Shown piece after piece: positions 7,274-16,882 of a stretch of 43,821 bases of DNA; positions within the stretch are counted from its first letter, which is position 1, and every line of letters begins with the position of its first letter. Source of the DNA: CAZSMK01 sp964608095 (GTDB taxonomy: Bacteria; Sumerlaeota; Sumerlaeia; MWCT01; JAGHBZ01); the NCBI GenBank assembly GCA_964608095.1, contig CAZSMK010000061.1, positions 1 through 43,821 of the forward strand, read 5' to 3'. The position numbers were made by a program, and so were the translations under genes. The notes beneath the pieces were generated by a model. It had not been told where the DNA came from. It saw only the letters and a program-made list of their open reading frames with translations, and made no database searches.

Positions 7274-10138
7274 TTATCCTGCGGATTTGAGTATCTTCTT
7301 GAGATACTGTCCGGTATACGAATGAGGATTTCGGGCAATTTTTTCAGGAGTACCGGAATCGACAATTTCACCGCCGTCGTCCCCGCCTTCCGGTCCCAGG
7401 TCGATGATCCAATCCGCTGATTTTATAACGTCGAGATTATGTTCGATGACGAGAACGGTATTGCCTTGTTCGACGAGTTGATTCAACACGTCGAGGAGGT
7501 TTTTCACGTCGTCAAAATGCAATCCTGTGGTAGGTTCGTCGAGTATATAGAGTGTTTTGCCGGTCTGCCGTTTGCTCAATTCACGGCTGATTTTAATTCG
7601 TTGTGCTTCACCCCCGGAGAGGGTTGTCGCCGCTTGCCCGAGAGTAATATAACCGAGACCGACGTTATAGAGGACGGAGAGTTTTTCGCGGATAGGGGGA
7701 ATCGCAGAGAAGAAATCAAGCGCTTCTTCCACGGTCATTGCCAGGACGTCGGCGATATTCTTGCCTTTATATAAAACTTCGAGTGTAGCGGGGTTGAATC
7801 GTTTACCTTTACATGCCTCGCATTCAATATGCACATCTGGTAGAAATTGCATCTCGATTTTTATCACCCCCTGACCACGGCATTTCTCGCACCTGCCGCC
7901 GGGAAGGTTGAACGAGAATCGGCTCTTCGTATACCCGCGCATCCGTGATTCAGGCACACGGGCATAAAGTTCCCTTATATGATTCCATAACCCTGTATAA
8001 GTCGAAGGATTGGAGCGTGGCGTTCGACCGATGGGTGATTGGTCGATGTTGATAACTTTATCGATTTTATTGATTCCCTGAATGCGTGTATGCTTTCCGG
8101 GAAGAAGAGCGCTTCCGTGAAGATGCCGCATCAATGCGTTATACAGCACGTCGAGGAGGAGGGTTGATTTTCCCGACCCGCTCACCCCGGTTATGCAGGT
8201 GAAGATACCCAGTGGAATAACGACATCGATTTTTTTCAAGTTATGTTCAGCAGCGCCTTTGATGGTGAGAGAATGACCTCGAGTGAGGGCGCGCCGTTTC
8301 GTGGGCACAGGTATCCTTTTTCCTCCCCGCAAGTATAATCCCGTGATAGAATCCGGATAGCGTTCAACCTTCTCGGGAGAACCGGCTACAACAAGTTTTC
8401 CGCCCAATCTACCCGCGCCGGGTCCCAGGTCTACGATATAATCCGAGGAGCGAATAGTCGCTTCATCATGCTCGACCACTATAATGGTATTACCGAGGGA
8501 TTTAATCTGTTTGAGCGTCTCGATGAGGCAATGGTTATCGCGTTGATGAAGCCCGATGCTCGGTTCGTCAAGAATATAAAGAACCCCGACCAGCTGGGTG
8601 CCTATCTGGGTGGCTAACCTTGTTCGCTGCGCTTCGCCGCCGGCAAGGGTCGATGCGCGCCGGTCCAATGTGAGATACGAGAGACCGACATCGGTGAGGA
8701 ACTTCAACCTGTCACGAATCTCCTTTACGATTTCTCCTCCGATTTTCTGGTCTCGTTCCGACAGGTTCAAATCCTTGAAGAACATCGAGAGGTCCTTAAT
8801 TGTCATGCGCGAGAGTTGGGCAATATTATAGCCGTTCAAGGTTACTGCAAGGCTCTCAGGGCGGAGACGATCGCCGTGACATTGAGGACAGGGAACTTCA
8901 GCATAGTAAGCGAGGATTTGGTCTCTTGTAGCAGCGGAACGTGTCTCGTTGAGGCGACGCTTCAGATAGGGGATTACGCCTTCGAAGCTGTCGGTCTCGG
9001 TGACGGTTCTTCCACAATGACGAAACTGAAACGTATAAGATCGCGCACCGCTCCCGTAGAGAAAAATATCCCGGTGTTTTTTAGAGAGGCGTCGGAAAGG
9101 CGTGTTGAGATCGATACCATGAGTTCGTGCAACCTTTTTGATCAATTGTTCCAGTCTTCCTTTCCCTTTTGATTTTCTGGTGGAAAGGATAGGTTCCCAT
9201 GGAAGAAGTGCGCCTTCGTTAATGGTTCGATCAGGATTCACGACCAGCGACGGTTCTGCTTCAAGACGCGTTCCGATTCCTTTACATTCAGGACACGCCC
9301 CGTAAGGACTATTGAAGGAAAACAAGCGTGGCGAAAGTTCGGGAAGGGCATAGCCACATGCGGGACAGCTGAACTGTTCACTGAATACCTTTATGGTAGG
9401 AGTCTCGGAGGGAGAAGAAGGAAGGAGATGTATTTCAACGACGCCGTGGGATTTTCTGAGAGCGATCTCGACCGCATCGAAAAGCCGTGGGCGAATACCG
9501 GGCTTAACTATCAGCCGGTCGACTACAAGCGAGATATCGTGTTTGTACGTTTTTTTGAGCGCAATCTTTTCGCCAAGTTCGCGTATCGTCCCATCAACCA
9601 CCACACGGGTGAATCCATCTCGCTCCAGCTGTTCGAACAGGCGAGAATATTCGCCTTTTCGTCCGCGAATAATGGGCGCCAGTATCATAAGCCGCGACCC
9701 TTCCGGTAAGGTCATTACATAATCGACAATTTCGCGCGGTGATTGTCGCGCAATCGGGTTGCCGCATTTCGGACAGTGAGGCGTCCCAAGATGGGCAAAA
9801 AGGAGTCTGACGTAATCGTAAATTTCTGTTATGGTGCCCACCGTAGAACGTGGGTTATGGCTTATGGTGCGTTGTTCGATACTGATGGCGGGGCTGAGTC
9901 CGTCTATCAACTCGACTTTTGGTTTGGGAAGTTGGTCGAGAAATTGACGCGCATAGGAAGAAAGGCTCTCGATATAACGCCGCTGCCCTTCTGCATATAT
10001 TGTGTCGAACGCAAGGGAACTCTTTCCTGAACCGCTTACGCCCGTAACCACGGTAAATGAATTTCTGGGAATCTGGACATTAATATGCTTGAGGTTATGT
10101 TCATATGCCCCAATAATCTTTATTTTTTTCTGTTGCAT
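7274..10138 (-). CDS. uvrA: Excinuclease ABC subunit A
   Basis: The damage-recognition ATPase of nucleotide excision repair, cytoplasmic, acting with UvrB. It has two ABC modules, each with a Walker A box (GVSGSGKSSLAF and GVSGSGKSTLL), LSGGEAQR-type signatures (LAGGEAQRTRLA and LSGGEAQRIKIS) and ILDEPSIGLHQRDN / ILDEPTTGLHFDD Walker B regions. Zinc-finger cysteines are present (CPKCG, CPACGY to CPECKG, CEKCRG to CEACKG). I chose the ATG at 10138 (954 residues) because the following MQQKKIKIIGAYEHNLK aligns with known UvrA starts. A GTG four codons upstream (10150) is possible. No clear ribosome site precedes either start. It is convergent with the GspE-like gene and divergent from the golvesin-thioredoxin gene. 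Confidence 0.98.
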   Translation of the reverse strand: MQQKKIKIIGAYEHNLKHINVQIPRNSFTVVTGVSGSGKSSLAFDTIYAEGQRRYIESLSSYARQFLDQLPKPKVELIDGLSPAISIEQRTISHNPRSTVGTITEIYDYVRLLFAHLGTPHCPKCGNPIARQSPREIVDYVMTLPEGSRLMILAPIIRGRKGEYSRLFEQLERDGFTRVVVDGTIRELGEKIALKKTYKHDISLVVDRLIVKPGIRPRLFDAVEIALRKSHGVVEIHLLPSSPSETPTIKVFSEQFSCPACGYALPELSPRLFSFNSPYGACPECKGIGTRLEAEPSLVVNPDRTINEGALLPWEPILSTRKSKGKGRLEQLIKKVARTHGIDLNTPFRRLSKKHRDIFLYGSGARSYTFQFRHCGRTVTETDSFEGVIPYLKRRLNETRSAATRDQILAYYAEVPCPQCHGDRLRPESLAVTLNGYNIAQLSRMTIKDLSMFFKDLNLSERDQKIGGEIVKEIRDRLKFLTDVGLSYLTLDRRASTLAGGEAQRTRLATQIGTQLVGVLYILDEPSIGLHQRDNHCLIETLKQIKSLGNTIIVVEHDEATIRSSDYIVDLGPGAGRLGGKLVVAGSPEKVERYPDSITGLYLRGGKRIPVPTKRRALTRGHSLTIKGAAEHNLKKIDVVIPLGIFTCITGVSGSGKSTLLLDVLYNALMRHLHGSALLPGKHTRIQGINKIDKVINIDQSPIGRTPRSNPSTYTGLWNHIRELYARVPESRMRGYTKSRFSFNLPGGRCEKCRGQGVIKIEMQFLPDVHIECEACKGKRFNPATLEVLYKGKNIADVLAMTVEEALDFFSAIPPIREKLSVLYNVGLGYITLGQAATTLSGGEAQRIKISRELSKRQTGKTLYILDEPTTGLHFDDVKNLLDVLNQLVEQGNTVLVIEHNLDVIKSADWIIDLGPEGGDDGGEIVDSGTPEKIARNPHSYTGQYLKKILKSAG

Positions 10139-10347
10139 GCCGATATACACTATAATAAAATTTAAAAGGGAAAGTTGTTTATTATATCCTCATCAGAAGG
10201 CGCGACGCAAACACTTCATGTATTGAGATGTTAGGGATGATACTTATCCAAAGGAGAGAGAATTTCCTGTCTCAACATTATGGAATAGATGACGATATTA
10301 ATAATATGTTATATCTAAGGAATGAAACGATTACATAGAGGAAGGGA

Positions 10348-11391
10348 ATGAGAAAAATGAGAAAATGTGTTGAGAGTATCCTTGTAATTTTGACCTTGAT
10401 GACCTGTTGCTTATACGTTCAGGCTCAGGTAGTAGAGATCATTGTAGAATCAGGAGCCGAGGGAAAGAATAACCAGTTTTACAAGGAGATCAGCGGAAAA
10501 TGGTACGAAAGCGTAGCAAAAAGCGAAGCAGCGGGCTGCACACCCAACATAAAATCCCGTTTTGCGGATTTTGAGACAAATCCGCCATCCGTGGAACGAT
10601 TTCAACCGAATATCCCTGTTGACGGTGACTATGGAATCTATATGACATGGTGGCGCTCAGGCAATATCGTCAACGCCCAATATACGATTCATCATGCGGA
10701 AGGAGAAAACGCCGTGTTTCTCACCCAGGATGGATGGGGAGGTAGGGGATCTCCTAACGCCAATATGTGGATATCGCTCGGAGTATATCCCCTTAAAGCC
10801 GGTACGGATAATTATGTTGAAGTGACCGATGCGGAAAATAAGGGAAAGGCGGATATGAATAATCTGGGACGGCTGTATTGTGACGCGGCAAAATTTGTCC
10901 TGACCAAGGGTGGGACAATAGCAGCAACGCCCACGCAACCTTCTGCGCCGCCACCCACGCAGCCTACACCCCCGGCTGATATATTTACGAGTGTTCCTGT
11001 CAGTACACCCACCCCCCCTGCACCAACCGCGGCATTCCCTACTCCTGCTCAGACCATGCCAGCTGCAGGCATAAACTGGTACACGAACGTGTTAGTCGCA
11101 CAACAGGCTGCTCAGCAGCAGGGCAAAGGTATTTTTGTATATTTCTTCACAGATACAGCCGGCGAATGTCAACGGTTCGAGAACGAGACTTTTAAAGATC
11201 CTGAAGTTCAGACCCGACTTACCTTGCGTTTTATTCCACTTAAGTTTGATATGAAGTCGCTTCCATCCGAGGCGTACAAACTGGGAGCGTATCGCGCGCC
11301 TACAATTATTCTCTATAGATCCGACGGCACTCCCTATCGCCGGTTGGTAGGATTTAAAGACGCACAAACGCTTCTCAACGAGCTCCAATAA
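10348..11391 (+). CDS. Exported golvesin-like / thioredoxin-like fusion protein
   Basis: A 347-residue exported protein of unknown function. Signal peptide at residues 1-26 (cleavage after VQA); a lipoprotein reading (LMTC) is less likely. Residues 27-187 resemble the golvesin C-terminal / xanthan-lyase-like beta-sandwich, with a VDGDYGIYMTWWRSG-type core, a VNAQYTIHHA strand and CDAAKFVLT at the end. Residues 190-240 form a Pro/Thr-rich linker. Residues 243-347 are a Thioredoxin_7/DUF255-like fold with the cis-proline (RAPT, Pro318). The CxxC position reads AGEC (271-274), so the first cysteine is missing and only Cys274 remains. It starts after GAGGAAGGGA and is 24 bp upstream of truB. A golvesin-like domain recurs at 30917-31852. 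Confidence 0.8.
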   Translation: MRKMRKCVESILVILTLMTCCLYVQAQVVEIIVESGAEGKNNQFYKEISGKWYESVAKSEAAGCTPNIKSRFADFETNPPSVERFQPNIPVDGDYGIYMTWWRSGNIVNAQYTIHHAEGENAVFLTQDGWGGRGSPNANMWISLGVYPLKAGTDNYVEVTDAENKGKADMNNLGRLYCDAAKFVLTKGGTIAATPTQPSAPPPTQPTPPADIFTSVPVSTPTPPAPTAAFPTPAQTMPAAGINWYTNVLVAQQAAQQQGKGIFVYFFTDTAGECQRFENETFKDPEVQTRLTLRFIPLKFDMKSLPSEAYKLGAYRAPTIILYRSDGTPYRRLVGFKDAQTLLNELQ

Positions 11392-11415
11392 CCTCTTAGA
11401 CGGATCATAGGTCTG

Positions 11416-12351
11416 ATGCATCTTAATGGAGTACTCCTGATCGATAAGCCACGTGAGGTAACGTCTCACGATGTGGTGTTAAAAATACGCCGACTTCTTC
11501 GTCAAAAACGTGTAGGGCATACCGGTACACTTGATCCCATGGCAACAGGATTGCTTGTGTTGTGTCTGGGTAAAGCCACCTCATTATCAGATTTCTTTAT
11601 CGGCTTGACAAAGGAATACCTCGGCGAAATTCTGCTCGGCAGGGAAAGTGACACCTATGATAGTGAAGGCGAAGTACACGTTATCGAGGAGCATCCAGTT
11701 GTTTCGCTTGAGCGCGTGAGGGCGATCTTCGCAGAGTTGGAGGGAGAGCAGGAACAAACGCCGCCACCCTTTTCGGCAATAAAAGTCAAGGGCAAGAAAC
11801 TCTATGAATATGCGCGGAGGGGTGAGAAAGTCGAGGTGCCGTCGCGGCGGGTTGTCATTTACGAAATTACGGTAAAGGCTTTTCATAAAGATAGAATAGA
11901 ATTCAGTGCTCGCGTAAGCAGTGGGACCTATATTCGTTCTATTGCGCACGAGGTAGGGCGGCGCCTAAGATGCGGCGCGTTGCTCTCGAGCCTTCGTCGT
12001 ACTCGTATCGGCAATTTTCATGTGAATGACGCCGTGCGAATTGACACAGATTCCTTCTCCGAGGCTTCAATCCAAAACAACCTGCGTTCCCCTTTTGATG
12101 CGTGTGAATCGTTTCCGAGAGTGGTAGTCGACACCGAGGGGGTGAATAATCTATCGAACGGACGCTCCGTGGAATCCGGTTCAATTCTCCACATAATCGG
12201 GACAATCGAAGAAGGTGAATCGGTTCCTGTCTTTAGTCCACAAAAAACGTTACTTGCTATAGCGACCGCTAAAAATGTTTTTGGACGGAACCTTGTCCTG
12301 CATCCCAGAAGGGTTCTTATTGATCCTTCAGATTTGAAGGGCGGGGGATAA
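11416..12351 (+). CDS. truB: tRNA pseudouridine(55) synthase
   Basis: Makes pseudouridine 55 in the T-loop of tRNAs. The 311-residue protein carries the catalytic motif GHTGTLDPMATG (Asp at residue 41) and KEYLGEILLG. It also has PPFSAIKVKGKKLYEYARRGE and the RVSSGTYIRSIAHEVG segment, all TruB hallmarks. The C-terminal PUA-like tail runs from about residue 235. TruB often lies next to rbfA and ribF, but here it follows an exported fusion protein and precedes a phosphoesterase gene, so the usual operon is broken up. Confidence 0.96.
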   Translation: MHLNGVLLIDKPREVTSHDVVLKIRRLLRQKRVGHTGTLDPMATGLLVLCLGKATSLSDFFIGLTKEYLGEILLGRESDTYDSEGEVHVIEEHPVVSLERVRAIFAELEGEQEQTPPPFSAIKVKGKKLYEYARRGEKVEVPSRRVVIYEITVKAFHKDRIEFSARVSSGTYIRSIAHEVGRRLRCGALLSSLRRTRIGNFHVNDAVRIDTDSFSEASIQNNLRSPFDACESFPRVVVDTEGVNNLSNGRSVESGSILHIIGTIEEGESVPVFSPQKTLLAIATAKNVFGRNLVLHPRRVLIDPSDLKGGG

Positions 12352-12521
12352 GGTTATAACAGCCGACAGTGGGCATAGCCTTCCTGCTCATGGGCGGTTT
12401 ATAAGTTAGGAGCGGGGATATATTTTACTTTTAAACAAGGATTCTGTGGGATAAACTAATCCTATTGTCTACTGGTCATGTATGATTCAAACCAATATCA
12501 GATGAGAGGAGTCGTTATACT

Positions 12522-13028
12522 ATGAAAATAGCCTTGATATCCGATACGCATGATCAAATGGATATGATTAGATTGGCAGTCGAGCGAATAAAAAGGGGAA
12601 AGGTGGAGGCGATTGTCCATTGCGGCGATTTTATCGCCCCTTTTACCATTCCGCCTTTTAAAGTCCTCGAGGTGCCTTTTATTTCGATTTTCGGGAATAA
12701 CGACGGCGAGAAGAAAGGGCTTACCGATAAGATAAATTCCATCGGTGGCATGGTGTGTTATCAACCCCTCGTCAGAGACATAGGCGGCAAGAAGTTCCTT
12801 ATATCTCATGAACCTATTCCTGACGATAATGTGAAAAGATATTTCGGCGATGTCGATTTTTACGTGTATGGTCATACCCATGAGGTAGAGGTGAAGGAAC
12901 TGGCTGGAATCAAGGTTATCAATCCGGGCGAGCTATGCGGATGGCTTTCGGGCAAATCAACGTTCATGCTGCTCGACACGGAGTCGGGTTCTACAGAACT
13001 TATCTATCTAAAAGGGGGTCAGCAATAA
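12522..13028 (+). CDS. YfcE/MJ0936-type metallophosphoesterase
   Basis: A small cytoplasmic phosphodiesterase of the calcineurin-like family, 168 residues, with no signal peptide. The two-metal site is complete: DTH (8-10), HCGD (34-37), GNND (58-61, usually GNCD or GNHD), the isolated histidine in SHEP, and GHTH (near residue 117). The physiological substrate is not known for the family. GAGGAG lies about 10 nt before the ATG. Its stop codon overlaps the next start by one base (TAATG), which implies translational coupling to the exported UshA-fold protein. Confidence 0.88.
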   Translation: MKIALISDTHDQMDMIRLAVERIKRGKVEAIVHCGDFIAPFTIPPFKVLEVPFISIFGNNDGEKKGLTDKINSIGGMVCYQPLVRDIGGKKFLISHEPIPDDNVKRYFGDVDFYVYGHTHEVEVKELAGIKVINPGELCGWLSGKSTFMLLDTESGSTELIYLKGGQQ

Positions 13029-14395
13029 TGGCAAGAAGAGCAAAAACAGGGCTACTCGTGTTCGCAATCTTGATGGTGAGCCTTGGAGCGGTGTATGCCA
13101 GGGAGGTATCCTTTGTAATAACGTGCAATCTGTGGGAAGTCTATTTTCCCTATTTTGGAGCGGACGCGAAGCAGAAGGAAACCATCTCAACTCTCCTTGA
13201 GAAGAGACGGAAATCAAACAAAGAAGCGATCTTTGTCGATTGCGGTAATTTCAGTCATCCACAGTTTTACAATGAGACCTCTTATACGGTGGCGCCGATA
13301 CGCACGATGAAAGAAGTCGCCTATGATGCGGTGAACCTCGGGATAAACGAAATTCTGCTCGGGACGACATTCGTAAAGAAATGGAACGAATATCTCGGTG
13401 CAGCGCTGGTCAGTAATTTAAACGAATCCACGGGGCAGGGGCGAGTGGTGTCTTCGTATCGTATTATAGCTCGTGAGGATATAAAAATCGGCATAATCGG
13501 CGTGACCAATAAAAAACCGTCCGGATACAAGGGTTCTTTTTTCAGGATACCGGACTCGTTTCTCCAGGATATTCAGAACACCATTGCCACGGCAAAAAAG
13601 GAAGCGGGTTTAGTGGTTATGCTTGCTGATATCGAGCAGGATTCTATGGAATCAATAATTAAGAATAGCGGGATTCCTCTTCTTATTGTAAGCGAACCTG
13701 CGCCTGACGAAGCTTCTACCACACGGATGGAGGGCGATACACTCCTTTGCCGTATTCGTGACCACAGCATCGGGATTCTCTCAGTAGAATATAACGATAA
13801 AAACGGCACCATTGAAAAATTTAAATACAAAGAAGTACTCTATGATGTTAAAGAAATGTATCCTGAAGAGTTGCAGGTCTGGAATCCTGAACGAACGACT
13901 CCCGTGAGCGTGAGCGATCGGATTAATGAGTATCTGCCCGTGATTGGGATGCAAATCGATAATCCCCAAAAACTGGAAAGAGCAGGAATAAAAGGGGAGG
14001 CATCGGAGATGCTGGTATCGGATATCGAGCTTCCGGAAGTTCTAAAACAGAATTCGAAGGTTTTCTGCTATATCATAAATGAAAATGGGGAGACCCGAAG
14101 ATTATATATATGTAAATATCGCGCCGGATTTGGAGGACCTCTGTTCTACTATTATATTATTTTCAAAGGAGATGGGAGTGTCGCGGGTGTCCAGGGAGGT
14201 TTAGCGCCCACCATGGCGGGACATGTCCTTGATATTACCCACATCTATGAAAGCCTTTCTGACAAAATGATTTCGAAATGGGAACCTCCGTTACACCACC
14301 AAGGGCTCGCCGGTTTTTACGAAAATCGGCTTGTCGAAAGTATCCGGGCAGCCAATGCAATGAATAGCGCATTTACCAGAGAATTCCCCTGGTAA
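13028..14395 (+). CDS. Exported UshA-fold protein lacking metal ligands
   Basis: A 455-residue exported protein; the start is the ATG overlapping the upstream stop, not an in-frame ATG at 12935. Signal peptide ends at VYA-RE (residue 24/25). Residues 25-230 follow the layout of the UshA/5'-nucleotidase N-terminal domain, including ALVSNLNES and DIKIGIIGVT. Every metal-binding motif is altered: the DxH position reads CNLW (33-36), the GD motif GN (73-74), the GNHE motif GINE (105-108), and the later His motifs read LAD (199-201) and VSEP (221-224). The C-terminal half (about 290-455, with FGGPLFYYYIIFKGDG) is not recognised. It is probably a non-catalytic binding protein. Confidence 0.7.
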   Translation: MARRAKTGLLVFAILMVSLGAVYAREVSFVITCNLWEVYFPYFGADAKQKETISTLLEKRRKSNKEAIFVDCGNFSHPQFYNETSYTVAPIRTMKEVAYDAVNLGINEILLGTTFVKKWNEYLGAALVSNLNESTGQGRVVSSYRIIAREDIKIGIIGVTNKKPSGYKGSFFRIPDSFLQDIQNTIATAKKEAGLVVMLADIEQDSMESIIKNSGIPLLIVSEPAPDEASTTRMEGDTLLCRIRDHSIGILSVEYNDKNGTIEKFKYKEVLYDVKEMYPEELQVWNPERTTPVSVSDRINEYLPVIGMQIDNPQKLERAGIKGEASEMLVSDIELPEVLKQNSKVFCYIINENGETRRLYICKYRAGFGGPLFYYYIIFKGDGSVAGVQGGLAPTMAGHVLDITHIYESLSDKMISKWEPPLHHQGLAGFYENRLVESIRAANAMNSAFTREFPW

Positions 14396-14537
14396 AAATT
14401 TGTTAATTGATTGTATACTTTTGTCGAAGATATAAATAGAGAAACGTGGTTGATATGGATTTTCTTCGGTTGGGAAAAACCCTCTTGTTGCGGGTCATAA
14501 CTTTCTGGGGTATCTCATAATCGGTGGATGATGGAAA

Positions 14538-15860
14538 ATGCCCAAAGTTTTATTTATAACGTATGATTTCCCCCCTGAATCCACAGGTATGCGCCGTGTG
14601 GCGAAGTTCTGTCAGTATCTTCCTGAATTCGGATGGTTACCTGTCGTACTTACCGTAAAACCCAAGCGGGCAATCAGGTTCGATGACGGCGCTCTGGAGA
14701 TGTTGAAACAAAAAGGCGTTAAGATATATCGCTCCGGCTCGGCTGATCCTTATCGCCTCTCTTATCTGCTGAAAAGAATGATTCGGTCATCCCCTCGAGG
14801 GGAATCAACGCCGTCACGGCAGCGAACAGGCTACAAGCGAGGTTTTACACGATGGATACGCCGCTGGCTGTTTGTTCCCGACGACCGTGCGCTCTGGATA
14901 CCATTCGCGGTTCGCAAAGGCCGACGCATTATTAAACGCGAGAAACCGGATGTCATTTTTTCGACTTCTTTTCCAAGTTCTGCACACCTTGTAGGATTGA
15001 AACTCAAACAAAAGACCGGGGTGAAATGGGTTGCGGATTTTCGCGATGGCTGGCTCCAAAATCCTGTGTTTTACAAACCGCCTACACGACTTCATGAACG
15101 CTTATACTCGCGCCTTGAAAGAAAGGTGGCTGAACATGCGGATTTGATTATCGGCGTCAGTGAACCCATCACACAGTATTACGCATCGATGATTCACGAC
15201 CGGGCACGATGTTTGACTATAACCAATGGATATGACCCGGAAGATTTTAAAAAAATAGAAGCCAGAAATCTCGAAGCAACCGGGAAATGTGTATTCTTAT
15301 ACACCGGGACAATATTCGAGCCCCGCACATCCCAATATCTTCTGAGAGCATTGAAAGAATTAGTGAGCGAGAAGCCGTTTATGCGTGATAAGGTGCGGCT
15401 GATTTTTCTTTCTCTCCTCTCCGACAGGGACTCACAACTTATCAATGAACTTGGCATCGAGGATATAGCCAGGTGTGAAGGATACAAGCCGTATCATGAA
15501 TGCATAGCATACCAGAAAGGCGCGGATGTTCTTGTACTCATAATAAGCCCTGAAGAAAATCCGGAAATTATGATGACTCAGAAAGTATTTGATTATCTCG
15601 CCTCCGGACGCCCGATTCTTGCCATTGCACCCCATGGTCCTTGTGCTCAGTTGATTAAAACTCTTGCCGCCGGCAAAATTGTATCACCGAATGATGTGGC
15701 AGAGATAAAAAACGGCATTACGGAGATGTTCGGCGATTGGTGCAAGGGCTCGTTGAAAGGGATTTCAGAGAATGATATTAAACAATTTTCTCGACGGCAT
15801 CTTACCGAACAATTAGCATTTGAATTGTATAAATTGGTTGGAAGGAAAAAGAATCAATGA
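14538..15860 (+). CDS. Glycosyltransferase, GT4-like
   Basis: A 440-residue cytoplasmic GT-B-fold glycosyltransferase. The N-terminal acceptor domain opens MPKVLFITYDFPPESTGMRRV and includes KPDVIFSTSFPSSAHLVG and WVADFRDGW. The C-terminal donor-binding domain begins near residue 250 (CVFLYTGTIFEPRTS) and has the E-x7-E-like region near ISPEENPEIMMTQKVFDYLASGRPI. The sugar donor and acceptor cannot be told. Its TGA overlaps the ATG of the polyprenyl synthase gene (ATGA), and that gene overlaps the polymerase gene in the same way. The three therefore form a coupled operon, most likely for a surface glycan. Confidence 0.87.
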   Translation: MPKVLFITYDFPPESTGMRRVAKFCQYLPEFGWLPVVLTVKPKRAIRFDDGALEMLKQKGVKIYRSGSADPYRLSYLLKRMIRSSPRGESTPSRQRTGYKRGFTRWIRRWLFVPDDRALWIPFAVRKGRRIIKREKPDVIFSTSFPSSAHLVGLKLKQKTGVKWVADFRDGWLQNPVFYKPPTRLHERLYSRLERKVAEHADLIIGVSEPITQYYASMIHDRARCLTITNGYDPEDFKKIEARNLEATGKCVFLYTGTIFEPRTSQYLLRALKELVSEKPFMRDKVRLIFLSLLSDRDSQLINELGIEDIARCEGYKPYHECIAYQKGADVLVLIISPEENPEIMMTQKVFDYLASGRPILAIAPHGPCAQLIKTLAAGKIVSPNDVAEIKNGITEMFGDWCKGSLKGISENDIKQFSRRHLTEQLAFELYKLVGRKKNQ

Positions 15861-16882
15861 CAAAGAAAGAATTGGAAGCATACTTTTCACGGAACGCGAC
15901 CCTTATCGACCGGGAGTTACGCAAAATATTGCCACGCCGTGACCAATTCGTTCCCAATCTACATGATGGAATAGAATATGCCCTGGGATTGGATGAACAA
16001 GATGTGGCAAAACACGGAAAACGATATCGTCCGATTCTGTGCCTTCTTACCAGTGAAATGCTCGGCACAGACACAACACAAGCTATACCTTTTGCGGTTG
16101 CCGTTGAAATTATGCATAATTATTGCCTGGTACACGACGATATCGAAGATGGTGATACCGTAAGAAGGGGTCGTGACGCAGTATGGAAAAAATACGGTCT
16201 TGCTCATGGGATCAACATAGGTGATTATATGATCTGCAAAGTATTTGACCATGTAATGCGCCAACAAGAAAAGAAATGGTCAGCCGAGGTAACCTCGCGC
16301 TTGATTAAACTGATGGTTGAGTCGCTTGATCATACACTAAAGGGACAAGCGCTCGATATAGGAGCACGGGATTCACGTGCAACCACTATAGATGAGTACA
16401 TGAGGATCGTGCGACTTAAAACAGGACATTGCCTTGCAGCGCCCATAGTAGGAGGAGCCGTAATCGCCGGTGCTGATGACTCTATGATTAAGGCGGTCGC
16501 CCACTATGCAGAATTTGTCGGTCCCTTGTTTCAGATTATGGATGATATTATCGATCTAACTGTAGGCAAAGGACGCAATGAAACCGGTGCGGATATAAAG
16601 GAGGGGAAACGAAGTTTTCTCGTGGTCTATCTGAACGAGCACTGTACACGAAAGGAAGCAAGGGAAGTCTTCGATATTCTCGACAAGCCGCGGAGACATA
16701 CATCGCGCAAAGATATCAACCGCATAAAAGAATTGTTTGACACATATAATGTCATCGAAGCGGGGTATGTGCTTTGTCGAGAATTGAAGAAAAAAAGTCT
16801 GCATGCGCTTCGGAATGTGCCCCGTAACCTTCGCGATGCCCTTTCCACCTTCTCAGAAATTTTATCCGAAAGAGTACGATGA
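15857..16882 (+). CDS. Polyprenyl diphosphate synthase (trans-type)
   Basis: Condenses isopentenyl diphosphate units into a linear polyprenyl diphosphate. The 341-residue protein has both aspartate-rich motifs: the first as VHDDIEDGDTVRRG (near residue 93) and the second as QIMDDIIDLTVGKGRNE (near residue 221). A LKGQALDIGARD segment is also present. The residue five before the first motif is Tyr, as in short-chain synthases, but product length cannot be fixed by eye. It starts within the stop of the glycosyltransferase gene and ends within the start of the Wzy-like gene. This placement suggests dedicated lipid-carrier or isoprenoid supply for the same glycan, or shared regulation. Confidence 0.9.
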   Translation: MTKKELEAYFSRNATLIDRELRKILPRRDQFVPNLHDGIEYALGLDEQDVAKHGKRYRPILCLLTSEMLGTDTTQAIPFAVAVEIMHNYCLVHDDIEDGDTVRRGRDAVWKKYGLAHGINIGDYMICKVFDHVMRQQEKKWSAEVTSRLIKLMVESLDHTLKGQALDIGARDSRATTIDEYMRIVRLKTGHCLAAPIVGGAVIAGADDSMIKAVAHYAEFVGPLFQIMDDIIDLTVGKGRNETGADIKEGKRSFLVVYLNEHCTRKEAREVFDILDKPRRHTSRKDINRIKELFDTYNVIEAGYVLCRELKKKSLHALRNVPRNLRDALSTFSEILSERVR

